Shown: in pieces, positions 1-7,714 of the stretch
How positions within the stretch are numbered: position 1 is the first letter of the stretch
How the letters are laid out: the number at the start of each line of letters is the position of its first letter
NCBI GenBank assembly: GCA_964428935.1
Contig: CAYSAG010000114.1
Span: 1 to 14,636 of the forward strand
DNA from: JAADHY01 sp964428935
Lineage (GTDB): Bacteria > Planctomycetota > Planctomycetia > Planctomycetales > Planctomycetaceae
Reading direction: 5' to 3'
Length of the DNA stretch: 14,636 nt
Notes under the pieces: model-generated
Databases searched by the model: none
The model's input: only the letters and a program-made list of their open reading frames with translations
Told to the model about the DNA's origin: nothing
Made by a program: the position numbers and the translations under genes

Positions 1-13
1 CCCCGTTGACTCG

Positions 14-55
14 GTGCGCTCGGAAGCGCACTAGGGGCAGGCCTTGTGCCTGCCC
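14..55. terminator. Tandem hairpins downstream of the ceramidase-like gene, possible terminator
   Basis: Two perfect stem-loops lie side by side. The first has 7-bp arms GTGCGCT and AGCGCAC (14-20 and 25-31) around a CGGA loop. The second has 8-bp arms GGGCAGGC and GCCTGCCC (35-42 and 48-55) around a 5-base loop. They begin about 100 bases past the stop codon of the minus-strand ceramidase-like gene. Neither has a T-tract on either side, so a classic intrinsic terminator is not shown. They could end or stabilise that transcript, or belong to a gene off the left edge. Bases 56-155 hold no gene that I can support. Confidence 0.35.
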
Positions 56-155
56 TGCACCGGCGTCGCACGCAGCCGGCTCCAGAAGACACGTCCGGTT
101 ACACCAAACCCGCGAATCCCTGAAGAAACACGGAGGAATTCCCGGACGCCCTCGG

Positions 156-1559
156 CTACTTCGGTGCCTCCAGCAGCTCGCGCAGTGCGGCCATGAGAAC
201 GTCTTCGACGTCCGGGGCCACGCGTGAGGCCCGCGGGCTGGTCTCGTAGCCGCCTTGGCTGTAGGCCACCCGAGTTCCAATGTAACCCGGACCGTAGTCC
301 CCGTAAGCAGCCATGGCCACGAACAGGTCGGGCCTCATTTCCTGGGCGGCCAACTGGTACTCAACGAACAGCTCGCCCGGCAGGTGAAGGATTCGCGCTC
401 GTCCCAGACGCAGGCACGAAACGGGAATCTTCTCGCCCGCTTGGCAGCGCCGCAGCCAGGCCAGGTCGCGAGCGGCCTGCTTGCGGCTTTCTGCAGACGC
501 TTGCGGGTCCTCCAGCTTCTTCAGCAAGGCGTCTTCTTGCAGGTGCGGTGCCACCGGCAGCGCGACCGGCACCACCTTCCAGCCCACGTCGCCCTTCTTC
601 AGCGGCTCCTTTCGCGTCGTTTCCCACGCCAACCGCATGGCTGCCGCGACGCGGTGGGCCAGAATTTGCCGGTTCTTGTGCGAGCCGTCGTTCCACTTGC
701 CCGCACCAATGTTTCCGCCCGCTCCGTCAAAATGAATGTGCAAGACGCCCGTCTCTTTCTGACGCTGGTTTCGAGCGATTCCGGGAAAGTCCGGGTTGGC
801 CTGTCCTGTGCGGTAGTAGCTCTGCGGGTGACAGGCGTAGTAAGTGAGGGCCACCAGCGGACGGTCCTCTTTCCAAAACGAAACCATTTTCAGGTACGGG
901 TCGATTGTCCCGACCGGTTCGGCTCGAATCTTCGGGTCCCGGCAGCTCGTGTAGCGCATGTACTTGACTTTGCCGTCCGGCCCCAGAATGCGGCGGTTCG
1001 ACGCCACCTTCTCGACCTTCGCCTGCCCCAAGCCAATGTGAGTGACGGGCTGAGCCTTCTGGGCAGCCGCCTTGGCCGCCGCGGCCGTTCGCTGAATGAC
1101 CGACTCAGTGAACGGGACGTCGTAGAACTGGCCTGCCAGTCCCACTTCCGCCAACAGCTTCTCGGCCGAAAGGTCGCACTCGGGCGCGTCGTGCTGGTGC
1201 ACCACGTGGACCGCCACCCGCGACGGGTCCGTGCCGACCGCCTCCGCCAGTGCCTGCCGGAACCGCCGGTGGCCTTCGTTGGCAATTCCAATCCAATCGA
1301 CCGAGCACAACACAATCGGCTTCTGCCCTTCGGGCAACAAGACGACGCCCCGGGCCGTCAGCGGAATGAGCACCTCTTTGCACGGGTCGTACGCCAGCGG
1401 GCTGCCGACCGGCGGAGACGCGTCGACACAGAACGTGCCCAGACGCAGCGGCGGTCCGGCCGTCGCGACCGAACCGAACACCAGCGAAACGGCGGCGAGC
1501 AGGCAAGTGCCGAGCACCGTTCTTCGGTCCACGAAGTTGTTCCTGTCTCGTTCGCTCAT
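156..1559 (-). CDS. Neutral/alkaline non-lysosomal ceramidase-like exported hydrolase
   Basis: Predicted zinc amidase related to neutral ceramidase, which releases fatty acid from N-acyl sphingosine; the real substrate here is unknown. The 467-residue protein starts with a twin-arginine-like signal (DRRTVLG at 11-17, a hydrophobic stretch, then ATAGPP), so it is probably exported. Family-like landmarks appear in order: HQHDAPE (His121/His123), ACHPQSYY (His244), an FDGAGGNIGAG loop near 278-287, LPGELFVEY (Glu396), and a Tyr/Gly-rich segment AYGDYGPGY to GGYE (418-439). These fit the His, His, Glu, Tyr zinc set of characterised neutral ceramidases, but that match is from memory, not an alignment. 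At 467 residues it is shorter than the roughly 650-residue characterised bacterial enzyme and lacks room for its C-terminal Ig-like domain. The ATG start has GGGAGG at 1569-1574, nine bases upstream. It follows the sulfatase gene on the same strand with a 208-base gap, so co-transcription is possible but unproven. Confidence 0.8.
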   Translation of the reverse strand: MSERDRNNFVDRRTVLGTCLLAAVSLVFGSVATAGPPLRLGTFCVDASPPVGSPLAYDPCKEVLIPLTARGVVLLPEGQKPIVLCSVDWIGIANEGHRRFRQALAEAVGTDPSRVAVHVVHQHDAPECDLSAEKLLAEVGLAGQFYDVPFTESVIQRTAAAAKAAAQKAQPVTHIGLGQAKVEKVASNRRILGPDGKVKYMRYTSCRDPKIRAEPVGTIDPYLKMVSFWKEDRPLVALTYYACHPQSYYRTGQANPDFPGIARNQRQKETGVLHIHFDGAGGNIGAGKWNDGSHKNRQILAHRVAAAMRLAWETTRKEPLKKGDVGWKVVPVALPVAPHLQEDALLKKLEDPQASAESRKQAARDLAWLRRCQAGEKIPVSCLRLGRARILHLPGELFVEYQLAAQEMRPDLFVAMAAYGDYGPGYIGTRVAYSQGGYETSPRASRVAPDVEDVLMAALRELLEAPK

Positions 1560-1767
1560 GCCTTTGGACCTCCCGGGCAGACGTGAAGGGCAGACGGGTG
1601 GAACGGCGACCGGCCCGAGTCGACTCGGCTTTTTTCCGCCCGTGCTCTTGACGTTTGACGCGGCTCGGCGAGACGGCCCGTGCGCGGACCGCCGCGGCGC
1701 GCAACGGCTCGCTCCGCGCCGACCGACTCACAACTCAACCGGCGGCCGTGCCGCGACGCCCAGACGA
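1560..1767 (-). other. Intergenic gap between the sulfatase and ceramidase-like genes
   Basis: This gap holds no gene. Just past the sulfatase stop is a small hairpin (GCGGC at 1742-1746, GCCGC at 1750-1754, 3-base loop). Further on are 6-bp arms TGCGCG (1681-1686) and CGCGCA (1698-1703). None has a T-tract in the minus direction, and such short GC stems arise often by chance. A run of six T on the plus strand near 1630 reads as A on the transcribed strand and is not a terminator for these genes. I see no convincing promoter. Confidence 0.4.
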
Positions 1768-3363
1768 CTACTTGCGCTTCTTCCGAGCCGGTGTTTTGTT
1801 GCCGCGCCGTTTCGCCTTCGGGTGCAGCCACTCTTCCGTCACCGTAATCAGGTGCCAGCCTTCGTCCGGGGACCACACGTAAGCCTGGTCGCCGGGCTGC
1901 AAGTGGCCGCAGTCGCGTCGGCCCGTGCCGGTCATTTTGTGTTTCGAGTCGCCCAGGTCGGCGCGAGCCACGTCGGCCAGCTTCTTCAGCCGCTCCACCA
2001 CCTCGGGGTACTTGTCGGCCACGTTCGTCGTCTCGCCGACGTCGTTTTCCAGGTCGAACAGCGACAGTCCAATTTCGGCCTGCTGGTACGGGACGGGCAG
2101 ACCGCCTTTGCCGCCCGGCCGGCCTCCCAGCGTGCGGTACTTGTGCGGGAAGTGCAGTTTCCACTTCCCCGCTCGCACCGCCTGCAGCTCCTGCCCCCAA
2201 TAGCAGTAGTAAACGTCGTGCGGACTTTTCGCTCCCGGCTGTCCGGACATCAACGGCCAAATGTTCTTGCCGTCGATTTTGTGGTCCGGCAGTTTGGCTC
2301 CAATTAGGTAGGCAATGGTCGGCAGAATGTCGATTGTGCCCGCCACCTCGCGGCACACGGTGCCGGCCGGAATTTTTCCCGGCCAATGCATGAGGCAGGG
2401 CACGCGGCAACCGCCGTCGAACATGGTCCCTTTTCCTTCCCGCAGCGGGCCGGCCGAGCCGGCGTGGTCGCCGTACGAAAGCCACGGACCGTTGTCCGAG
2501 GTGAAAATCGTCAGCGTGTGCTCGGCGATGCCGCACTCCTTCAACGTGTCCAGAATCTGTCCCACCGACCAGTCCAGCTCCTCAATGACGTCGCCGAACA
2601 AGCCTCGCTTCGTCTTGCCGCGGAACTTGTCCGAAACGTGCAGCGGCACGTGGCACATGTTGTGCGGCAGGTAGAGCAGGAAGGGTTGGTCTTTGTGCCG
2701 CCGAATGAAGTCCACCGCGTGTTCGGTGTACCACGTCGTCAGTTGGTTCTGTTCCTTGTGGCCGACGTTTCCGTTGATGATTTTGTTGCCCTCAAACAGC
2801 GGCAGCGGCGGCCACCGCTTCACCCGCTCGGACATGGGCAGCTTCAAGACAGCCGGGTGGTACGGCCACATGTCGTTGGAGTAGGGCAGGCCGAAGTACT
2901 CGTCGAATCCGTTTTGCAACGGCAAGAACTTCGGGTGGTGGCCCAAGTGCCATTTTCCGAAGACGGCTGTGGCGTAGCCCTTCTGCTTGACCAGCTCGGC
3001 CAGCGTGACTTCCTGAGCGCTGATTCCGTTCTTCGACTTCGGCCCGAGAGCCCCGTAAATGCCCACCCGGACGTTGTAGCAACCGGTCATGAGCGCGGCG
3101 CGGGAGGCCGAGCAAACAGCCTGCGACACGTAGAAATCGGTGAATTTCATTCCTTCACGAGCCATTCGGTCGAGGTTGGGGGTCTGGTAGCCCTGAGCAC
3201 CGAACGGCCCAATGTCGGCGTAACCCATGTCGTCGATGAAAATGATGACGAAGTTCGGCAGACGGTCGAACTTCGGCCGTTCGGCCGCCCGGCCCGCACA
3301 GGCACCGAACGCCAGAACCGCCAGGCCGACTGCCACCGCCAGTGCAGACGCTCGCTTTCCCAT
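1768..3363 (-). CDS. Exported arylsulfatase, formylglycine-dependent (S1 family)
   Basis: Hydrolyses a sulfate ester, probably on a sulfated sugar, outside the cytoplasm. The 531-residue protein opens with a Sec-type signal (MGKRAS, a hydrophobic run, cut near GRAAERP). The sulfatase core is complete: NFVIIFIDDMGYAD with metal-binding Asp44/Asp45, the formylglycine motif CSASRAALMTG with Cys84 as the residue converted to formylglycine, GKWHLG (Lys137, His139), LPHNMCHVPLH, and SDNGPW (Asp290, Asn291). The C-terminus has a lysine/arginine-rich tail. The fold resembles arylsulfatase A and N-acetylgalactosamine-6-sulfatase relatives; sequence alone does not give the substrate. I chose ATG 3363 over an in-frame GTG at 3390 because AGAGGAG lies eight bases upstream of the ATG and the signal peptide then starts cleanly. 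It is divergent from the glycosidase genes and upstream of the ceramidase-like gene. A Cys-type sulfatase needs a maturation enzyme, and none is encoded in this window. Confidence 0.93.
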   Translation of the reverse strand: MGKRASALAVAVGLAVLAFGACAGRAAERPKFDRLPNFVIIFIDDMGYADIGPFGAQGYQTPNLDRMAREGMKFTDFYVSQAVCSASRAALMTGCYNVRVGIYGALGPKSKNGISAQEVTLAELVKQKGYATAVFGKWHLGHHPKFLPLQNGFDEYFGLPYSNDMWPYHPAVLKLPMSERVKRWPPLPLFEGNKIINGNVGHKEQNQLTTWYTEHAVDFIRRHKDQPFLLYLPHNMCHVPLHVSDKFRGKTKRGLFGDVIEELDWSVGQILDTLKECGIAEHTLTIFTSDNGPWLSYGDHAGSAGPLREGKGTMFDGGCRVPCLMHWPGKIPAGTVCREVAGTIDILPTIAYLIGAKLPDHKIDGKNIWPLMSGQPGAKSPHDVYYCYWGQELQAVRAGKWKLHFPHKYRTLGGRPGGKGGLPVPYQQAEIGLSLFDLENDVGETTNVADKYPEVVERLKKLADVARADLGDSKHKMTGTGRRDCGHLQPGDQAYVWSPDEGWHLITVTEEWLHPKAKRRGNKTPARKKRK

Positions 3364-3371
3364 GGTCGCCA

Positions 3372-3378
3372 CTCCTCT
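3372..3378 (-). promoter_or_regulatory. Ribosome binding site fixing the sulfatase start
   Basis: AGAGGAG on the minus strand sits eight bases before ATG 3363. It lies inside the extended frame that would begin at GTG 3390, so it favours the shorter protein. Confidence 0.75.
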
Positions 3379-3720
3379 GTCTGAAACCACAAAAGGCCGA
3401 CCCGACCGCGCTGCCAGACGTCGCCCGCCGGCTCAGCCCGACTTCGACTTGCGCCCGACAGAACCTTGGGACTCTACAACTACCCCTCGCAGCCGCCGGT
3501 GTCAATCAACCGCCGCGCTCCAGCGCCCGGCAACGACCCGCTCGCGAAGTGTCGGCTGTCCATGCTTGGAACGCTCGTGGCACGGCGTTCGGTAGAAAGA
3601 GCGGTCCGAAGCGAGGTAAGATTGCCCCCAGCCCGCCCGCGCGTCGTGCGGCCCGTGCGCTGGAGCCCCCAGAGGCCGCACGGCTCACCCATTGAGCAGG
3701 CAAGTCCGACAACGAACTGA

Positions 3721-3726
3721 AAGGAG
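3721..3726 (+). promoter_or_regulatory. Ribosome binding site fixing the GH5-like gene start
   Basis: AAGGAG lies seven bases before ATG 3734. This start gives a protein beginning with a clean twin-arginine-type signal. An upstream TTG at 3692 would add an uninformative leader and place this site inside the gene. Confidence 0.8.
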
Positions 3727-3733
3727 CAAAGCC

Positions 3734-4774
3734 ATGTTCAGTCGACGGACTTTCGCAACGCTCGTGTTGACGCTTCTTACGGCCTGGGCCGCGTCGCCCC
3801 CGGCCGCGTTCGGCCAGTCGGTTCGTCTGGGAGTCGACGGCTCGAAGTTCACGCTCAACGGCCAGCCCGTGTTCCTGCTCGGCGTCAGCTACTACGGAGC
3901 CCTTGGAGCGCCTCGTCCGTTCATCCTTCAAGACTTGGACCAAATGAAGCAGCTGGGATTCAACTGGATTCGCGTGTGGGCCACGTGGAGCGCCTTCGAC
4001 AATGACGTCTCGGCCGTCGACCAGAACGGCGACCCGCGCCCGCCCTACTTCGACAAGCTGAAATGGCTGCTGGAGCAATGCGACCGCCGAGGCATTGTGG
4101 TCGACATTACGCTCACTCGCGGCGAGGGCCGTCTGGGGCACGCCCATTTGTCGGCGACCGACGTCCGAGCCAAGGCCCTTCAGACCTTGGCCACGCGGCT
4201 GAAGCAGTGGCGGAACTGGTACGTCGACGTGGCCAACGAGCACAACCTTCGGCGAAAGTTCGTGTCGCTCGAGGACGCACGTCTGCTTCGCGACCGCGTC
4301 AAACAAGTCGACCCGGACAGGCTGGTGACCATTTCGTTCGTCCACGACCTGCCCGACAAAGACATTCGCCGCTACGTGTCGGTTGCGAAGGTCGACTTCC
4401 TGACGCCTCACCGACCGCGCAACCGCCGCTCGCCGCAGCAGACCGAGTCGGTTACGCGGCAGTACCTGCAGTGGACGGCCCAGGCCGGACGGCTGATTCC
4501 GGTACACTACCAGGAGCCGTTCCGCCGGGACTTCACCAAAGGCTGGCAACCGTCGGTCGAAGACTTCGTCACCGACCTGCGAGGGGCGATTCGCGGCGGA
4601 GCGGCCGGCTGGTGCTTCCACAACGGCGACAACCGCTTTGCTCCAAACGGAGAGCCTCGCCGGTCGTTCGACATGCGGCAGAAACGGCTGTTCGACCAGC
4701 TCGACTCGGTCGAGCGGCAAGTCGTGCGGGGGCTGGCTCAGGTCGTGCGGGACGAGCTGAGCCAAGAACGCTGA
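3734..4774 (+). CDS. Exported GH5-like (cellulase superfamily) glycoside hydrolase
   Basis: Predicted retaining TIM-barrel glycosidase of 346 residues; the substrate is not evident. The N-terminus MFSRRTFATLVLTLL fits a twin-arginine signal, ending near AAFGQS. The mature part starts with a short strand and turn typical of these enzymes (FTLNGQPVFLLGVSYYG, 39-55), then LGFNWIRVWATW (74-85). VDVANEHN gives Glu169 as likely acid/base, and PVHYQEPFRRD gives Glu261 as likely nucleophile on a late strand; their spacing suits GH5-type barrels. GGAAGWCFHNGDN (288-300) would be the last strand. The barrel is compact and there is no binding module. The assignment rests on this motif order, so a related family (another clan GH-A member) is possible. 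It is the first gene on the plus side of the divergent region and is followed 82 bases later by another exported glycan enzyme, probably co-transcribed. Confidence 0.75.
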   Translation: MFSRRTFATLVLTLLTAWAASPPAAFGQSVRLGVDGSKFTLNGQPVFLLGVSYYGALGAPRPFILQDLDQMKQLGFNWIRVWATWSAFDNDVSAVDQNGDPRPPYFDKLKWLLEQCDRRGIVVDITLTRGEGRLGHAHLSATDVRAKALQTLATRLKQWRNWYVDVANEHNLRRKFVSLEDARLLRDRVKQVDPDRLVTISFVHDLPDKDIRRYVSVAKVDFLTPHRPRNRRSPQQTESVTRQYLQWTAQAGRLIPVHYQEPFRRDFTKGWQPSVEDFVTDLRGAIRGGAAGWCFHNGDNRFAPNGEPRRSFDMRQKRLFDQLDSVERQVVRGLAQVVRDELSQER

Positions 4775-4784
4775 GCCTGAGCCG

Positions 4785-4815
4785 GACGGCACCCGTCGTT
4801 CGACGTGGGGCCGTC
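4785..4815 (+). terminator. Hairpin between the GH5-like gene and the next gene
   Basis: Ten bases after the stop codon is a stem of about 13 pairs: GACGGC/GCCGTC (4785-4790 with 4810-4815), CCC/GGG, and GTCG/CGAC around a tight TT turn, with a single A bulge on the left and a GT bulge on the right. No T-tract follows. Between two likely co-transcribed genes it could act as a partial terminator or protect the 3' end of the upstream message. The structure is visible; the function is inferred. Confidence 0.4.
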
Positions 4816-4844
4816 TCCCGTCGTCGCAAGGCAACTTGCTTGCA

Positions 4845-4850
4845 AAGGGG
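4845..4850 (+). promoter_or_regulatory. Ribosome binding site for the large glycosidase gene
   Basis: AAGGGG lies six bases before ATG 4857. An in-frame TTG at 4836 is upstream of it and has no comparable site, so the ATG is the better start. Confidence 0.6.
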
Positions 4851-4856
4851 TCAGCC

Positions 4857-7409
4857 ATGAACGACACCAAAGCGTGCGGCGTCCTTCGAGCGCTGTTGTG
4901 GTTGGCGGCGGTCGTGGGGTGGAGCGTCGTCGGGTCCGGCCAGACTCCTGTGGCCAAGCACGTGGTGCGGGCCGGGTCGAGCGTGACGGCCGAACTGCTG
5001 GTCAACGGCAGCCTGGACGAGCAACGTGACGGGAAGTTCGCCGGCTGGCGGAGGTTTCACTCCGGTTACAGCGTGGACCGGTCCGAAGCTCACAGCGGAC
5101 ACGCCAGCGCTCGGGTCGAAGCCGACCGTCGCGGCCGACAGGCGGGAATCGGTCAGACGGTCGTCGTCCGGCAGCACAAGACGGCACCGCTGCTGATTAG
5201 CGGTTGGAGCAAAGCTCGCAACGTTTCCGGGGCCCCCGACTCTGGCTACGCGGTGTACGTCGACCTGGTTTACGAGGACGGCACACCTTTGTGGGGTCAA
5301 ACCGCCCGGTTCGCCACCGGCACACACGATTGGCAGCGAGCAGAGCTGGTCGTTGTGCCGCGTAAGCCGGTTCGGCAACTGACGGTCTACGGCCTTTTCC
5401 GCGGACACACCGGCACGGTCTGGTTCGACGACTTTTCCGTGCAGCAGGTGCGCACCGACCAGCGGGTCGGACTGTTTGACGGCGTGCTCGTGCGGGCCCG
5501 GCCGCGCCCGCCGGCTGCCGACGCGGGCCAGGGACTGGTTTTCGTCCGTGACGCGGCTGCCGACAGCGACCTGTACCTCATTGGCACGCCGACGGAAGAG
5601 GCTCGCACGGTCGACGTGCTCGAGCTGCAACTGGCCGTGACGCTGCGAAAGAGGCAGGTGCGGCCAAAGGTCTGGCGGGTCGACCTGCAGGTGCAGGACC
5701 GGACGGGCCAGGACCGAGCGGTCAATTTGTACTACGCCGTGTCCTTGCCCGCCGTGGGCTGGCGCTGGTGGGACAACGTGCAGCAATGGCGAGTCATTTC
5801 CGCCGGCGGTCAGTACGTGAACGCTCACGCTTGCGGCGTGGGAGCCACGGGGGCCATTTCCCGCTACCCGTTTGCGTGTGTGTCGGGGCCGGACCGAGCG
5901 TGCTCGCTGGTGGTGACCGAGCCCCGGAGCTGTCGGCTTTGTTACGACGCGGTCCAGCAGGAACTGTACGTCTCGTTCGACTTCGGGCTCTCGCCCGAAA
6001 CCAAACACCCCGGCGGGGCGACGGCGAGCGTCTTTGCCGCCGAGGTCGACCCCGAGTGGGCCATGCGGGCCACGGCCGAGCTGTACTACCGGCTGTTGCC
6101 CGGCTCGTTCGACCAACGACGCGTTCCCGCCAAGCAGGGCAATTGGATGGCCTTCACCAAGATTAGCAGCGTCCAGCAGCCAGAAGACTTCGGCTTTGCC
6201 GTTCACGAAGGCAACAACGACGTCCGCTGGGACAACCAGCACGGCATTCTGCCCTTTGTGTACGTCGAGCCGGCTTCGTTTTGGATGCGCATGCCCAAGC
6301 AGTTGCCGCGTACGTCTGACGCCGCATTGGGCTGGTTCGAGAAGCTGCTGGCCGACCCGAAGTCGCCGCAACACGAGCGAGCCTGGGCGACGAAGTTGTC
6401 CGGGCTGTACGACTCAGCGGGCCGCTACGTGTTTTGGATTCGGAACGCTCCGTGGTGCGACGGAGCGGTCTTCGCCAACTGCGCCGACCCGGACGTCCCC
6501 GAAGACGGTCAGCACCAGAACCAGGCTCACCAGCACCTGGAGCGTCTGCGAGCGGCCCTTCGCGCGGCCGAAAAAGACGGCGGACTGGCTGGAATCTACC
6601 TCGACTCGCTCGAGGGCTGGGGCTTCATTCTGAATTGGCGTCGTGAACACTGGAAAGCCGCCGACCTGCCGCTCACCTACGACAAGGCAACCAAACGCCC
6701 CGTGCTGCTCAACATGATGTCCACCTGGGAATTCACGAAAGCCATTTCCGACTGGATGCACGCCGAGGGCAAGCTGGTCATGGCCAACTCCGTGCCGCAC
6801 AACTTTCCTTGGCTGGCCAACTTGCTGGACCTCATGGGTACGGAGACGAATTGGCTGCGTGGAGGTCGATTCGCACCGCCCTCGGCCGACTACATGTACC
6901 TGAAGCGAACCATGGCCTGGCACAAGCCGTACATGTTTCTGATGAACACCAACTACGACCGCTTCGGGCCGGAGCTGGTCGAGCGGTACATGCAGCGGTG
7001 CCTGTTCTACGGCATGTTTCCGGGTTTCTTCTCGGAAGACGCCTCCACCAACCCGTACTTCGGCAACCCGAAGTGGTACAACCGAGACCGTCACCTGTTC
7101 CGGAAGTACGTGCCGGTGATTCGAGAGGTGGCCGAGGCGGGCTGGGAGGTAGTGACGCGAGCCCGGTCGAGCAACCCGGCCGTGTGGGTCGAGCGTTTCG
7201 GCGGTTGGCGGCCCGGTCCGGTCTACCTGACGCTCATGAACACGTCGAGCCGGCCCCAGCAGACGACCTTGACGCTCGACCAAGAACTGCTGCGAAGACG
7301 AGGGACGGTGCTGGAGGACCTGCTCACCGGCCGCCGCGTGCCGCTCCGCGCCGGCCGCGTTCGGTTGACCCTGCAGCCCGAGCAGGTTCTGGCACTGAGG
7401 CTGCGTTAG
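4857..7409 (+). CDS. Exported protein: carbohydrate-binding-like domain plus probable TIM-barrel glycoside hydrolase, family unassigned
   Basis: An 850-residue predicted glycan-active protein whose catalytic family I cannot name. It begins with a hydrophobic export signal (ALLWLAAVVGWSVV, about 12-25). Residues about 45-198 look like a galactose-binding-fold module of the CBM4/9 type: LLVNGSLDEQ, GWRRF, SGHASARVEA, a strand-rich middle, and TVWFDDFSV at the end. Residues about 205-420 are strand-rich, with many aromatics. The C-terminal half resembles a barrel: RYVFWIRNAPW, GIYLDSLEGWG (Asp583, Glu586), LVMANSVPHN, DLMGTETNW (Glu663), YMFLMNTNYDRF and GMFPGFFSEDAS. It ends in a small strand-rich tail (VYLTLMNTSSRPQQTTLTL to VLALRLR), as in many alpha-glycosidase and GH-D/GH101-like enzymes. 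Asp583 and Glu663 are my guesses for catalytic residues. It probably shares a transcript with the GH5-like gene upstream. Confidence 0.65.
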   Translation: MNDTKACGVLRALLWLAAVVGWSVVGSGQTPVAKHVVRAGSSVTAELLVNGSLDEQRDGKFAGWRRFHSGYSVDRSEAHSGHASARVEADRRGRQAGIGQTVVVRQHKTAPLLISGWSKARNVSGAPDSGYAVYVDLVYEDGTPLWGQTARFATGTHDWQRAELVVVPRKPVRQLTVYGLFRGHTGTVWFDDFSVQQVRTDQRVGLFDGVLVRARPRPPAADAGQGLVFVRDAAADSDLYLIGTPTEEARTVDVLELQLAVTLRKRQVRPKVWRVDLQVQDRTGQDRAVNLYYAVSLPAVGWRWWDNVQQWRVISAGGQYVNAHACGVGATGAISRYPFACVSGPDRACSLVVTEPRSCRLCYDAVQQELYVSFDFGLSPETKHPGGATASVFAAEVDPEWAMRATAELYYRLLPGSFDQRRVPAKQGNWMAFTKISSVQQPEDFGFAVHEGNNDVRWDNQHGILPFVYVEPASFWMRMPKQLPRTSDAALGWFEKLLADPKSPQHERAWATKLSGLYDSAGRYVFWIRNAPWCDGAVFANCADPDVPEDGQHQNQAHQHLERLRAALRAAEKDGGLAGIYLDSLEGWGFILNWRREHWKAADLPLTYDKATKRPVLLNMMSTWEFTKAISDWMHAEGKLVMANSVPHNFPWLANLLDLMGTETNWLRGGRFAPPSADYMYLKRTMAWHKPYMFLMNTNYDRFGPELVERYMQRCLFYGMFPGFFSEDASTNPYFGNPKWYNRDRHLFRKYVPVIREVAEAGWEVVTRARSSNPAVWVERFGGWRPGPVYLTLMNTSSRPQQTTLTLDQELLRRRGTVLEDLLTGRRVPLRAGRVRLTLQPEQVLALRLR

Positions 7410-7417
7410 CGGCGGGA

Positions 7418-7460
7418 AAGGCTGCGCTGCGAGCCGTCGGCCAGCGTCGGCGCGAGCCTT
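7418..7460 (+). terminator. Imperfect hairpin after the large glycosidase gene
   Basis: Eight bases past the stop codon, AAGGCT (7418-7423) pairs with AGCCTT (7455-7460). Three more pairs continue inside after a one-base bulge, and the loop contains further GC-rich complementarity. No long T-tract follows, so this is only a candidate end for the two-gene glycosidase transcript. Confidence 0.35.
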
Positions 7461-7672
7461 CTCAGTTGACACGACCGAAAAACACTCCACTTCCTCTAGA
7501 CGTTTCGCTCCGTCGGCGTCAGCATTTACCCAAGCCCACGGGGCCGATTGCTGTCGCGGCGGCACCCGCTCTTCAGACGGTTTGCGGTCTTGGACGGTTC
7601 CCGCGGGCCGGCGTCAGTCCCTGCGACTCTCGACCGGTCGCGGGGACGTAACGAACGACTAAACCGAAAAGA

Positions 7673-7688
7673 ACCTTTCCGGGAAGGT
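7673..7688. repeat. Near-palindrome in the helicase leader, possible operator
   Basis: ACCTTTCCGGGAAGGT differs from its own reverse complement only at one symmetric pair. It ends 26 bases before the helicase ATG. The size suits a dimeric repressor site or a small hairpin. No regulator is encoded nearby, so this is a pattern with no demonstrated role. Confidence 0.25.
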
Positions 7689-7714
7689 CGAGCCGGAGGA
7701 ACAGGAGGACGGGC

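Larger units (their letters stand above)
3364..3733. other. Divergent intergenic region between the sulfatase and GH5-like genes
   Basis: These 370 bases separate two gene sets transcribed away from each other, so promoters for both strands should lie here. I see no gene. No good -35/-10 pair stands out on either strand. The best single match is TGGCACGGCGTTCGGT at 3578-3593 on the plus strand, close to the sigma-54 consensus but with GG where the essential -12 GC should be. The two ribosome binding sites at its ends are listed separately. Confidence 0.6.
7410..7714 (+). other. Intergenic region upstream of the helicase gene
   Basis: These 305 bases carry no gene. After the hairpin near the start there is an exact TTGACA (7466-7471) followed by a patch richer in A and T than its surroundings (about 7472-7500). 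No acceptable -10 sits 16-18 bases downstream; TCTAGA is 23 bases away. A perfect 10-base palindrome CGACCGGTCG is at 7631-7640, and a near-palindrome lies just before the gene (listed separately). The helicase gene therefore probably has its own promoter here, but I cannot place it firmly. Confidence 0.4.

Noticed and set aside
255..1586. A 443-codon open frame on the plus strand opposite the ceramidase-like gene
   Set aside because: Antisense shadow of a gene with family landmarks and a signal peptide; the product is of arginine-rich shadow composition and has no ribosome site or partner.
3273..3363. Possible lipoprotein signal in the sulfatase (FGAC)
   Set aside because: The residue at -3 is Phe, not Leu/Val/Ile, so the lipobox is poor; an ordinary signal-peptide cut near the GRAAERP segment is more likely.
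3364..3390. GTG start at 3390 for the sulfatase, adding nine residues
   Set aside because: AGAGGAG lies inside this stretch at the correct distance from ATG 3363, which also gives a normal signal peptide.
3692..3733. TTG start at 3692 for the GH5-like gene
   Set aside because: It would put 14 residues before the export signal and has no ribosome site, whereas AAGGAG precedes ATG 3734.
4851..6374. A 507-codon minus-strand frame opposite the large glycosidase, and similar frames at 3506-5005, 7526-9160, 2386-3384 and 13312-14559
   Set aside because: Each is antisense to a well-supported gene, has shadow-type composition and lacks recognisable domains. They reflect GC-rich codon use, not overlapping genes.
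7466..7494. A perfect TTGACA box as a sigma-70 promoter for the helicase gene
   Set aside because: No acceptable -10 box occurs at 16-18 bases; TCTAGA is 23 bases away and matches only three of six positions. Kept only as a note in the intergenic entry.
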